Positions 15,612 to 23,496 of a stretch of 64,000 nucleotides of DNA are shown here, piece after piece. Each line of letters begins with the position of its first letter. Position 1 is the first letter of the stretch. The position numbers and the translations under genes are program-made. Location of the stretch: the NCBI RefSeq assembly GCF_040219215.1, contig NZ_JAVJSX010000001.1:62001-126000 (forward strand). The letters run 5' to 3'. Below the pieces are notes generated by a model. It worked only from the letters and a program-made list of their open reading frames with translations, searched no databases and was not told where the DNA came from. Source of the DNA: Thalassobaculum_A sp040219215 (GTDB taxonomy: Bacteria; Pseudomonadota; Alphaproteobacteria; Thalassobaculales; Thalassobaculaceae).

Positions 15612-17117
15612 TCAATAGTCGTACACCGATTTCATGAGCCACAAGGCGATGTTCGGCTTCCAGATCACCAGCATCAACCCGATCAACTGAAGGATGACGA
15701 ACGGAATGATGCCCTTGTAGATCGACTGGATCTTCACTTCCTTCGGCGCAATCCCCTTCATGTAGAACAGCGCGAACCCGAACGGCGGTGTCAGGAATGA
15801 GGTCTGCAGGTTGATCGCCATCAGGATCAGGAACCAGAACACCACGTCCTTGGAGTCGACGTGACTGCCGAAGTCGAGAGACGCGACCAGAGGGGCGAAC
15901 ACCGGCAGAACGATCAGCGTGATCTCGATCCAGTCCAGGAAAAACCCGAGGAAGAACGTGATCGCCATCAGCAGGAACAACAGCTCCCACGAACTGAATC
16001 CGGCTGACTTGATCAGATGCTCGACAATGTCGTCGCCGCCCAGCGACCGGTAGACATAGGCGAAGCACGTCGCACTGATGATGATGAAGAAGATCATCGC
16101 GATGGTGCGCGCCGAGGTGTGGCAGACGCCCTGCAGCATTGGGTAGGTCAACCGGCCGTTGCCAATCGCCAGCAGGAGGCATCCGAACGCGCCGACCGCG
16201 CCGGCCTCGCTGGGAGTGGCGACACCGAACAGGATCGACCCCTTGATCATGCTGATGAGCAGAACGGGCGGCAGGAAGCTCTTGAAGATCATCTTCGGGT
16301 ACTGCGCCTTCGGCACGTAGAGCAGTTCACGCGGCAAAGGCGGAGCGGCCGACGGCACGGTCTTGGCGAAGACCGCGACGTACAGAAGATAGAACACCGC
16401 GAGCAGCAGGCCGGGCAGGATCGCCGCCATGAACATGTTGCCGACCGACACCGCCATCAGATCGGCCATGATGATCAGCATGATGCTCGGCGGGATCAGG
16501 ATGCCGAGAGTTCCCGATGCCGCGATACAGCCGGTTGCCAGCGCATGGCTGTAGCCTTGGCGAATCATGGTCGGCAGCGCGAGTGCGGTCATCATCGTCA
16601 CGGAGGCTCCGATGATTCCCGTCATGGCGGCCAGCACCGTGCCCATGACCACCACGGCCAGGGCCAGCGAACCGGCGACGCGCTTCAGCAGGACCTGGAC
16701 GCAGTACAGCAGGTCGTTGGCGACTCCGCTGCGCTCCATCATGACGCCCATGAACACGAATGCCGGAACCGAGACGAGCACCAGATTCTCGGCGCCCTGG
16801 AACCAGATCCGAGGCATAAAGTTGAAGAATTCAATCAGTGAAAAAATATCCAGGTAGTATCCCAGAAGGCCGAATAGTAGAGCAAGTCCGCCCAGGATGA
16901 ACGCTACTGGAAACCCAGAGAACAACAGCGTTGCGAGCGAGACAAACATAATGATCGGTAGGTATTCTTGAAGCGTCCACAGCAGTTCGTTCTGCTGGTC
17001 CGTGGTCATGCTCATGATCGAGGAGAACGCTCCGCCGATAACCAGCAAAGCGACGATGAGCACGGCAAGAACCGGGTTTCGGCTGACGGTTCTTAGGGCA
17101 GGTACCAGATATTGCAT
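15612..17117 (-). CDS. dctM: TRAP transporter large permease (DctM type), copy 2
   Basis: The 501-residue membrane protein carries the DctM motifs GIIGASVTMMTALALPTM and SGTLGILIPPSIMLIIMADL, strongly similar to copy 1. It has an extra N-terminal hydrophobic segment (about residues 12-35) before the usual first helix, which explains the greater length. The ATG at 17117 has AAGGGAC upstream; a TTG at 17120 is the alternative. The stretch encoding residues around 85-95 uses unusually AT-rich codons. It lies second in the operon, after dctP. Confidence 0.9.
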   Translation of the reverse strand: MQYLVPALRTVSRNPVLAVLIVALLVIGGAFSSIMSMTTDQQNELLWTLQEYLPIIMFVSLATLLFSGFPVAFILGGLALLFGLLGYYLDIFSLIEFFNFMPRIWFQGAENLVLVSVPAFVFMGVMMERSGVANDLLYCVQVLLKRVAGSLALAVVVMGTVLAAMTGIIGASVTMMTALALPTMIRQGYSHALATGCIAASGTLGILIPPSIMLIIMADLMAVSVGNMFMAAILPGLLLAVFYLLYVAVFAKTVPSAAPPLPRELLYVPKAQYPKMIFKSFLPPVLLISMIKGSILFGVATPSEAGAVGAFGCLLLAIGNGRLTYPMLQGVCHTSARTIAMIFFIIISATCFAYVYRSLGGDDIVEHLIKSAGFSSWELLFLLMAITFFLGFFLDWIEITLIVLPVFAPLVASLDFGSHVDSKDVVFWFLILMAINLQTSFLTPPFGFALFYMKGIAPKEVKIQSIYKGIIPFVILQLIGLMLVIWKPNIALWLMKSVYDY

Positions 17118-17173
17118 CAACCGAGTCCCTTGATATCAAACCGGGAATGGATGGCGTATCCGCCGGACCGGCG

Positions 17174-17207
17174 GGAGCACCGGCGCCCAAAGGGCTACCG
17201 GTGCTCC
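17174..17207 (-). other. strong hairpin downstream of dctP copy 2
   Basis: GGAGCACCGG and CCGGTGCTCC form a perfect 10-bp stem with an inner GCCC/GGGC helix. No U-run follows on the minus strand, so it is better seen as an mRNA 3'-stabilising or processing hairpin behind dctP than as a full terminator. Confidence 0.6.
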
Positions 17208-17243
17208 GCGCCAAGTTGGCAAACCTATCCGAGCCGTTGCCTG

Positions 17244-18305
17244 TTACTTCAGGTACGTCGGCTTCAGGGACTGAGCGTCGCCCCACTTCGAGTAGATCTT
17301 GCGGAAGCCGAGATAGCTGTCGGCAACCTTCTTGAAGAGAGGATCGGCCTTGGAGTCTTCCTCAAGAACCTCAAGCCAAGCCTTTTCGAACGCCGCGATC
17401 TGGTCGTCGGTCCAGCGCCTGGTCTGCACGCCATACTTCTCACCCATCTCGACCATGGCGAACGGGTTGACGTACTCGGTTTCGGCATACGTGTTGTGAA
17501 TGCTCTCGCCGCAAGCAATCTCGACGATCGCCCGGTACTTGTCCGGGAGCGCGTTCCACTTCTCCATGTTGATCAGCAGATGGCTTACCGATACCTGCTG
17601 GTGCCAGCCTGGGAAGTAGTTGTTCTTGGCGATCTGATAGAAGCCGTACTTGATGTCCATCGCGGGCATCGAGAACTCGGTGGCGTCGATCACGCCCTTC
17701 TCAAGGGCTGGGAAGATGTCGCCGCCGGCAAGAAGCTGGGTCGAAACGCCGAGCTTCTGCATGACCCGGGCGCCGAGTCCGAAGAAGCGCATCTTCAGGC
17801 CCCGAAGCTGATCGAGGTCTTTGATCTCGGTCTTGAACCAGCCCGACGTTTCGGGGCCGATCGCAAAGCAGTCGATCTTCTTCACGCCGTGCTGGCCGTA
17901 GATCTCCTGTTCGAGATCGTCACCGCCGCCGAACTTCTTCCAGGCGAAATACTCGCCCATCGACGGGCCGAACGGCACGGCCGTGAAGAAGGCCAATGCC
18001 GGGTACTTGCCGACGTCATAACCTGCCGTCGTCCAAGCTGCTTCAATCGAGCCTTTGGAGGTGGCGTCGAAGCCTTCGTTGGCGGGGATCAGCGCACCCG
18101 GCTCAAAGAACTTCATGTTGAAGTCGCCGCCGGTCATCCGACTGATGTTCTCGGAGTACCTCACGGCCGACGTGCCGAGGTGCGGCACGGCAGAACCCCA
18201 GGCGCTATGCAGTTTCCACCGCACCTTCTGCGCTTCCGCAGGCGTGGCCGACAAAGCCACAGCCGCTGCAAAAGCAGTCAGCGCGAGCGTTTTGACAAAT
18301 CTCAT
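17244..18305 (-). CDS. dctP: TRAP transporter periplasmic substrate-binding protein (DctP type), copy 2
   Basis: The 353-residue protein has a Sec signal peptide ending TPAEA-QK near residue 25 and the binding core GPETSGWFKTEIKDLDQLRG then QLLAGGDIFPALEKGVIDAT. It is a clear paralogue of copy 1, with conserved MRFFGLGA (substrate Arg) and NNYFPGWHQQ segments. It belongs to the same FcbT1/TakP-like branch. GGGAGGAG precedes the ATG. The two proteins differ most in the C-terminal 80 residues, which suggests related but distinct ligands. Confidence 0.9.
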   Translation of the reverse strand: MRFVKTLALTAFAAAVALSATPAEAQKVRWKLHSAWGSAVPHLGTSAVRYSENISRMTGGDFNMKFFEPGALIPANEGFDATSKGSIEAAWTTAGYDVGKYPALAFFTAVPFGPSMGEYFAWKKFGGGDDLEQEIYGQHGVKKIDCFAIGPETSGWFKTEIKDLDQLRGLKMRFFGLGARVMQKLGVSTQLLAGGDIFPALEKGVIDATEFSMPAMDIKYGFYQIAKNNYFPGWHQQVSVSHLLINMEKWNALPDKYRAIVEIACGESIHNTYAETEYVNPFAMVEMGEKYGVQTRRWTDDQIAAFEKAWLEVLEEDSKADPLFKKVADSYLGFRKIYSKWGDAQSLKPTYLK

Positions 18306-18943
18306 GAACAGTCTCCTCCCAGTACAGCCCGGTCGAATTGGCGCCGGTGGCTTAACACCACTCGGATTCTGTCGAACCAGCCAATCGCTTCAGTCGTTAG
18401 CTAGAACATCAGTCCGCTTTTCCCCCGACATTCCCCGAATGGACACTCCATTCGCTCACCGGAGTTGGGACCATATCTCATATGATATGTGCGGAGAAGA
18501 CGTTCGTAAGAAATCGAATCTGATGAACACTTAGTATTCTAGGCAATGATTGCCTTTGAATATCAATTATACATGAATCATTTGACGTGAGGATTTCGGC
18601 GACCTGATTAGCCAGGTAATAGTATGCTAGATTACAATGTTTATTTTATTGATGATTTGCATTTCCCGAACGGGCGCTCGCGGATCGAGCGGCACGTTAT
18701 GCGAGAAAATTGATATGATCACATGGTGAGTTTGCTGAGCGATCCATCTCGGATCTCCCTGGAGAAATTCGCCTGGGAAGGAGCGCAGTTGCCAGTCGAG
18801 TCGGTGGCAAGCGTCCGCCCAAACGACAAATTTCAGATCCGGACGCGGTGCCTGGTTGTCTCGCTGTTCCCGCTGTTCGACAGTTCGCACCAGAACGGGC
18901 TCGACGGGCATTCTGGGTCAACAGCATCGATCAGGAGACAAAG
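18306..18943. promoter_or_regulatory. 638-base gene-free region with palindromes upstream of dctP copy 2
   Basis: No gene is supported. The centre is AT-rich (about 18480-18720). It contains CATATC-TCATAT-GATATG at 18472-18489 and a perfect palindrome AGGCAATGATTGCCT at 18541-18555, plus ATATGATCA at 18713-18721. These are good operator candidates for the leftward TRAP operon. The right end holds AGGAGA, the ribosome site of the next plus-strand gene. No regulator gene is adjacent. Confidence 0.5.
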
Positions 18944-19612
18944 ATGGCTGACGCCGTTATGGCGGTTTGGGGCGATGCCGATCCTTCGGTCGAGGCGGAG
19001 TTCGCAGAGTGGTATCACCGGGAGCATGTACCCGAGCGTGTCGGCCTTCCTGGCTGGAGGTCGGGCCGCCGGTATCGCCGAGTCGACCGGGGCCGGTATC
19101 GATACCTGGCGCTGTATGAGGTCGATTCGTTGTCGAGCTTCGACGATCCAATCTATCGGCACACCCTTGACCATCCAACCGACTGGACCAAGCGGATGAT
19201 GCCGGGGTTTCGGAACTTCGTCCGTGCAACCTGCCGGGTGCGACTGGTGTCGGGCGAAGCGGCGGGCGGCTATCTGGCATCGATCCGCTACGCACCGAGC
19301 GATGCCATGCGCGAGCCGATCGCGCGCTGGCTGGGCGGAGATGTCTTGCATGGGCTGCGCGATCGGGCCGGCATCACCCGAGTTCAACTCTGGGAGGCCG
19401 ATCTGACGAGGAGCCTGACGCCGACGACCGAGCAATCGATGCGTTCTGGCTCGGACGGCCGGGCGCCGTTCACCGCGGTGATCGAAGGGACCGAGCGTTC
19501 GGCGGTTCACGATGCCGTGCGGGAAGGGGGGATCACCGCGGGGCTCGCTGAACGTGGGGCTTCAGATGTCGAACTCGGGATGTATCAACTGATGTTCTCG
19601 CTTGCCCGCTGA
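18944..19612 (+). CDS. DUF4286-like alpha-beta-barrel protein
   Basis: The 222-residue protein contains EFAEWYHREHVPERVGLPGW near residues 17-36, a signature of ferredoxin-like dimeric alpha/beta-barrel proteins of the DUF4286/EthD type, and probably two repeats of that fold. Function unknown; related folds act as small-molecule monooxygenases or dehydratases. AGGAGA at 18933-18938 fixes the ATG. The next gene (GNAT) begins two bases after the stop, so the two form an operon. Confidence 0.65.
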   Translation: MADAVMAVWGDADPSVEAEFAEWYHREHVPERVGLPGWRSGRRYRRVDRGRYRYLALYEVDSLSSFDDPIYRHTLDHPTDWTKRMMPGFRNFVRATCRVRLVSGEAAGGYLASIRYAPSDAMREPIARWLGGDVLHGLRDRAGITRVQLWEADLTRSLTPTTEQSMRSGSDGRAPFTAVIEGTERSAVHDAVREGGITAGLAERGASDVELGMYQLMFSLAR

Positions 19613-19614
19613 CC

Positions 19615-20133
19615 ATGAGCGGCGTTCCAACCACCCGCGATTCCCGTGAAGCCGATCTTGGAGCGATTCAGCAGATCTACGCCTTTCATGTCCTGCACGG
19701 CCTTGCGAGCTTTGAGGAGGTACCGCCGTCGGTGGAGGAGCTTGGCCGCCGGCGGCAGGACGTGTTGCGTTCCAATCTGCCGCACCTGGTGGCGGAGTTC
19801 GGCGGAACGATCGTCGGCTACAGCTATGCGTCGCCGTACCGTCAGCAACCGGCGTTCCGCCATACGATCGAGAACTCGGTCTACGTCCGGAACGGCTATC
19901 ACGGGCATGGAATCGGCCGGGCATTGCTCGCGGCGTTGATTGCCCGGTGCGAGCTAGGGCCATGGCGGCAGATGGTGGCGGTGATCGGCGACACCGAGAA
20001 TCACGCGTCGATCGGTCTGCACGCAGCTTTCGGCTTCCGGCCTGCCGGTACGGTCCGGTCGGTCGGGTTCAAGTTCGGCCGGTGGGTGGACAGCGTTCTG
20101 ATGCAGCGGGCGCTCGGTGATCAGGACGCTTAG
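19615..20133 (+). CDS. GNAT N-acetyltransferase (phosphinothricin acetyltransferase-like)
   Basis: The 172-residue GNAT protein has the acetyl-CoA loop NGYHGHGIGRALLAALI (about 100-116) and VAVIGDTENHASIGLHAAFGF (about 122-142), the arrangement seen in Pat/Bar-type acetyltransferases. The YAFHVLHGLASFEEVPP start also matches that subfamily. It would transfer acetyl from acetyl-CoA to an amino group of phosphinothricin, methionine sulfone/sulfoximine or a similar amino acid. It directly follows the DUF4286-like gene. Confidence 0.83.
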   Translation: MSGVPTTRDSREADLGAIQQIYAFHVLHGLASFEEVPPSVEELGRRRQDVLRSNLPHLVAEFGGTIVGYSYASPYRQQPAFRHTIENSVYVRNGYHGHGIGRALLAALIARCELGPWRQMVAVIGDTENHASIGLHAAFGFRPAGTVRSVGFKFGRWVDSVLMQRALGDQDA

Positions 20134-20225
20134 CCGGAGGCTGGTGTCGGACTATGCTCCGGCGACCAATGAGGACAACACGGTTCCGGTCGTATCGGCC
20201 GGACTGAAGCATGGAGGAGAATGTC

Positions 20226-20798
20226 GTGAGCAGTGTCGACCCGAACCGGTTGATCATGACCGGCGAGAATCCGTTCATCCGGCTCGCCCAGAACGACGGT
20301 GACGCCAACTCCACTGACGCGAGTTTCTGGCGCGTCATCACCTGTCCCGGCGGGCCCGGGCATGTGCTCTATGTGAAGAGCGAGTTGACCGACAATGCCT
20401 GGCGGATCTACTCCGACAACATCGCGATGGCGCGGTGGCTTCAGGAGACCGTGCAGGGCATGCTCAACCCTGAACTGGCCGACACCTCGATTCAGGTGAT
20501 CGATGCCGAGTTCTCCAAAGCGGGCGATCCGCGCTATTTCTGGACCGAGCGTCTGGTCTCGCACGATGATGTGGTCGATCTGACTTGGTACAATTGCGGT
20601 GATCCGCTGCTGATCCACACTCAACCGAACTCGGTTCCTGGCCGGAAGTACGGCGTTTGCACCGTGCTCATCCCCGCTCACGGTGCTCGGCTGACGATCA
20701 ACGGCGAAGAGGCTTCCGGCCGTCCATTCCCGCGCGACCGCGAAGGCAAGCCGTTCAGCACCTGTGCCCTGGCGTTCTCCGAGAGCTGGACCGAGTAG
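20226..20798 (+). CDS. hypothetical protein
   Basis: The 190-residue protein is not recognised. It has no signal peptide and no long hydrophobic segment, so it is likely cytosolic, with mixed alpha/beta composition. A GTG at 20226 was chosen because GGAGGAGA lies at 20213-20220; the upstream ATG at 20211 would overlap that site. Features include VITCPGGPGHVLYVKSEL near 40 and TWYNCGDPLLIHTQ near 120. It ends just before a bidirectional terminator. Confidence 0.6.
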   Translation: MSSVDPNRLIMTGENPFIRLAQNDGDANSTDASFWRVITCPGGPGHVLYVKSELTDNAWRIYSDNIAMARWLQETVQGMLNPELADTSIQVIDAEFSKAGDPRYFWTERLVSHDDVVDLTWYNCGDPLLIHTQPNSVPGRKYGVCTVLIPAHGARLTINGEEASGRPFPRDREGKPFSTCALAFSESWTE

Positions 20799-20813
20799 CT
20801 CGTGTTCGCTGCA

Positions 20814-20860
20814 GCCGACAGCGATGCGGCTCGTTGGTGACACGCTGTATCGCTGTCGGC
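20814..20860. terminator. inverted repeat between convergent genes, likely bidirectional terminator
   Basis: GCCGACAGCGAT (20814-20825) and ATCGCTGTCGGC (20849-20860) form a perfect 12-bp stem with a 23-base loop in the gap between the convergent hypothetical gene and the ComB-like gene. No U-run is present. Confidence 0.6.
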
Positions 20861-20886
20861 CGTTTGCCCACGTTGACGATGATGGG

Positions 20887-21651
20887 TCAGGTAGGGCGGG
20901 TCGCCTCATAGCGCACGACAGGGCGTCGCGCGATATCGTCCGGCAGAGCGATTCCCAGTTCGCCATAGGCTCGGTCCTCGCGAACAAGGATCGGTGCCAC
21001 GGCCGAGGCATCGAACTGCGCGGCGCAGACGACATCCTGCGGGAAGCCCATTTCGATTAGCTCTTGGCCGGAAAGACAGGCATCGAGCGTGCTCGCCAGA
21101 GATGCCTGAGCGGCAAGGAACACCGCTCTGGCACCTTCGGCCTCGGGCGTAGCGGACAGGGCGAGGGCGGCAACGATCGCCCCGGCACCGATCTGGTCCT
21201 CAACGGCGGGACGCAGTCGAGCGTCCGGCCAGCGCTCACCGGCCGGCACGATCAGGATGCGGTCGCCGGAACGAGCGGCGGCGCGGGCGACGGCACCGGC
21301 GTTGCGCAAGCTGCCGCACAGGACTGCGGGCGCATCCGGCAGCAGCGACAGCGTTGAGCCGTTCGGGGAGGGCAGCAGCACGCTTTCCCCTGGAGCGAGA
21401 ACGGACAGGCTTAGCGGGGACAGCGACAGGCCACCCTGGCGGCGCGGGCCGGCGCAACGCGCCCCGAGGGACGCCGCGGCCGCTTCGGCGACAGCCAATC
21501 CCCGTAACGGAAACGGATAGACGATCGCACCGCGGCTGACGGCGACGTCGACACCGGTGGAGAACGACAGCACGTCGACGATGACCACGACATCCTGGCC
21601 GGTCAGCGCCGCCCCGTGCTCACCCCACTCGACGTGGACGCTGCCGCTCAC
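20887..21651 (-). CDS. 2-phosphosulfolactate phosphatase family protein (ComB-like)
   Basis: The 254-residue protein matches ComB: DVVVIVDVLSFSTGVDVA near residues 20-37 with the conserved Mg-binding Asp, LLPSPNGSTLS near 92-102, and GSLRNAGAVARAA near 112-124. ComB removes phosphate from 2-phosphosulfolactate in coenzyme M synthesis. Coenzyme M is not expected in this kind of bacterium, so the real substrate may be another phosphorylated sulfo or hydroxy acid. The start is GTG and overlaps the sulfhydrylase fusion stop as GTGA, which ties it to sulfur metabolism. Confidence 0.78.
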   Translation of the reverse strand: MSGSVHVEWGEHGAALTGQDVVVIVDVLSFSTGVDVAVSRGAIVYPFPLRGLAVAEAAAASLGARCAGPRRQGGLSLSPLSLSVLAPGESVLLPSPNGSTLSLLPDAPAVLCGSLRNAGAVARAAARSGDRILIVPAGERWPDARLRPAVEDQIGAGAIVAALALSATPEAEGARAVFLAAQASLASTLDACLSGQELIEMGFPQDVVCAAQFDASAVAPILVREDRAYGELGIALPDDIARRPVVRYEATRPT

Positions 21652-23477
21652 CCCAGCGCGCGGTCCAGGTCGGCCATGATGTCCTCGGCACTCTCCAGTC
21701 CGATCGACAGGCGGATCACGTCGTCGCCGGCGCCGGCGGTCGTGCGCTGCTCATCGGTCAACTGGCGGTGGGTGGTGCTGGCCGGGTGCAGGATCAGCGA
21801 GCGGGTGTCGCCGATGTTGGCGAGGTGCGACAGCAGCCGGCAGCGCTCGACCGCCCGCACGCCGGCCTGATACCCGCCCTGCACGCCGAAGGTGAAGACC
21901 GATCCCGCCCCCTTCGGAAGATAGCGGCTGGCAAGCTCGTGGTACCGGTTGCCGGGCAGGCCGGCATACGACACCCACGCCACCTTCGGGTGCGTGTTGA
22001 GCCATTCCGCCACCTTCTGGGAGTTGGCCACATGGCGCTCCATGCGCAGCGCCAGGGTCTCGATGCCGGTGATCGTCAGGTAGGCGTTCATCGGCGCCAT
22101 GGTCGGGCCGAGATCGCGCAGGCCGACGGCGTGGCCGTAGATGGTGTAGGCAAGATCGCCGAAGGTCTCGAAGAAGGTCAGGCCGTGATACGCCGGTTCG
22201 GGCTGGCTCAGCGACGGGAACTTGTCGTTCTTCGACCAGTCGAACTTGCCGCTGTCGACCACCGCCCCGCCCATGGCGTTCCCATGCCCCGACAGGAACT
22301 TGGTGGTGGAGTGCACGACGATGTCGGCGCCGTGTTCCATCGGCCGGCAGAGATATGGGGTGGCCATGGTGTTGTCGATGATCAGCGGCACCCCGGCCTC
22401 GTCGGCGATCCGGGCCAGTGCCTGCATGTCGGTGATGACGCCACCGGGATTGGCCAGGGATTCCGCGAAGATCGCCTTGCAGTTCGGGTGCATCGCGGCC
22501 TGGCGCGTTGCCTCCAGGTCCTCGACGTCGACGAAGTCACAGTGCCAGTCGAACTTCTTGAAGGTTCGGCCGAACTGGGTAATCGACCCGCCATACAGCC
22601 GTTTCGAGGCGACAAACCGGTCGCCCGGGCCCATCAGCGCGAACAGCGCAAGCAGCTGGGCGGAATGGCCGGATGCGGTACAGGTCGTGCCATGGCCGCC
22701 CTCAAGGGCGGCGATCCGCTCCTCCAGCACCGCCACGGTCGGGTTCGACAGGCGCGAGTAGATGTTGCCGAAGGTCTGCAGGTTGAACAGCGACGCGGCG
22801 TGATCGACATCGTCGAACACGTAGGCGGTGGTCTGATAGATCGGGGTGGCGCGCGCGCCGGTCGTCGGGTCGGGGGCGGCGCCGGCGTGCACTGCCAAGG
22901 TCTCGAACCCCTTGGCGATGAAACCGTCGCCGACGTCGCTGTCGCCCTTTACCGCATCGCTGCTGCCCGGCGTCCGGCGCTTGGATGAGATCACCCGGCT
23001 GTTGAAGCCATGCCAGCCGAGTTCGCCAAACAGCCGGGAGAACTCGATCTTCGGACAGCGGTTCATCACCACCTGGATGCCGGCCTTCTCGGCACGCTCC
23101 GCCGCCTCGTCGTTGCGCACGCCGAGCTGCATCCACACCACCTTGGTGCCGTGCTCGATGGCGGCGTCGGTAACCGGGCCGGCGGCCGCGGAGTTGCGGA
23201 ACACATCGACCATGTCGGCGGTTTCGGGCAGGTCCTTCAGGTCGGCATAGGCCTTCTCGCCGAGGATCTCACCGCCCGCCGCCGCGACCTTAGGGTTGAC
23301 CGGATACACCCGGTAGCCCTTCTGCTGCAGGTACTTCATCGCGAAGTACGACGGCCGGTTCCAGTTGTCCGACGCGCCGACCATCGCGATGGTCTTCACG
23401 TTGCGCAGGATGTCGCGGATGTAGTCGTCGGAATAGGCGTCGTGGACGACCGCCCGGGTCGGATCGATCTCGGCCAT
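21648..23477 (-). CDS. CoA-binding domain fused to O-acetylhomoserine sulfhydrylase (MetY-like)
   Basis: The 609-residue protein has two domains in one uninterrupted frame. Residues 20-160 form a YccU-type CoA-binding Rossmann domain (IAMVGASDNWNRPSYFAMKY, VNRCPKIE region). Residues 190-609 are a full gamma-family PLP enzyme: LAVHAGAAPDPTTGAR, YGGSITQF, DNTMATPYL and VVHSTTKFLSGHGN with the PLP lysine at 393. MetY makes homocysteine from O-acetylhomoserine and sulfide. A linker of about 25 residues has no credible internal start, so the fusion seems real. GAGGAAA precedes the ATG at 23477. Confidence 0.88.
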   Translation of the reverse strand: MAEIDPTRAVVHDAYSDDYIRDILRNVKTIAMVGASDNWNRPSYFAMKYLQQKGYRVYPVNPKVAAAGGEILGEKAYADLKDLPETADMVDVFRNSAAAGPVTDAAIEHGTKVVWMQLGVRNDEAAERAEKAGIQVVMNRCPKIEFSRLFGELGWHGFNSRVISSKRRTPGSSDAVKGDSDVGDGFIAKGFETLAVHAGAAPDPTTGARATPIYQTTAYVFDDVDHAASLFNLQTFGNIYSRLSNPTVAVLEERIAALEGGHGTTCTASGHSAQLLALFALMGPGDRFVASKRLYGGSITQFGRTFKKFDWHCDFVDVEDLEATRQAAMHPNCKAIFAESLANPGGVITDMQALARIADEAGVPLIIDNTMATPYLCRPMEHGADIVVHSTTKFLSGHGNAMGGAVVDSGKFDWSKNDKFPSLSQPEPAYHGLTFFETFGDLAYTIYGHAVGLRDLGPTMAPMNAYLTITGIETLALRMERHVANSQKVAEWLNTHPKVAWVSYAGLPGNRYHELASRYLPKGAGSVFTFGVQGGYQAGVRAVERCRLLSHLANIGDTRSLILHPASTTHRQLTDEQRTTAGAGDDVIRLSIGLESAEDIMADLDRALG

Positions 23478-23496
23478 GGTTTCCTCGCGTTTCGGA

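Noticed and set aside
18627..18927. Short minus-strand frames in the gap right of dctP copy 2
   Set aside because: No ribosome site, no homology pattern and low-complexity Arg/Thr composition.
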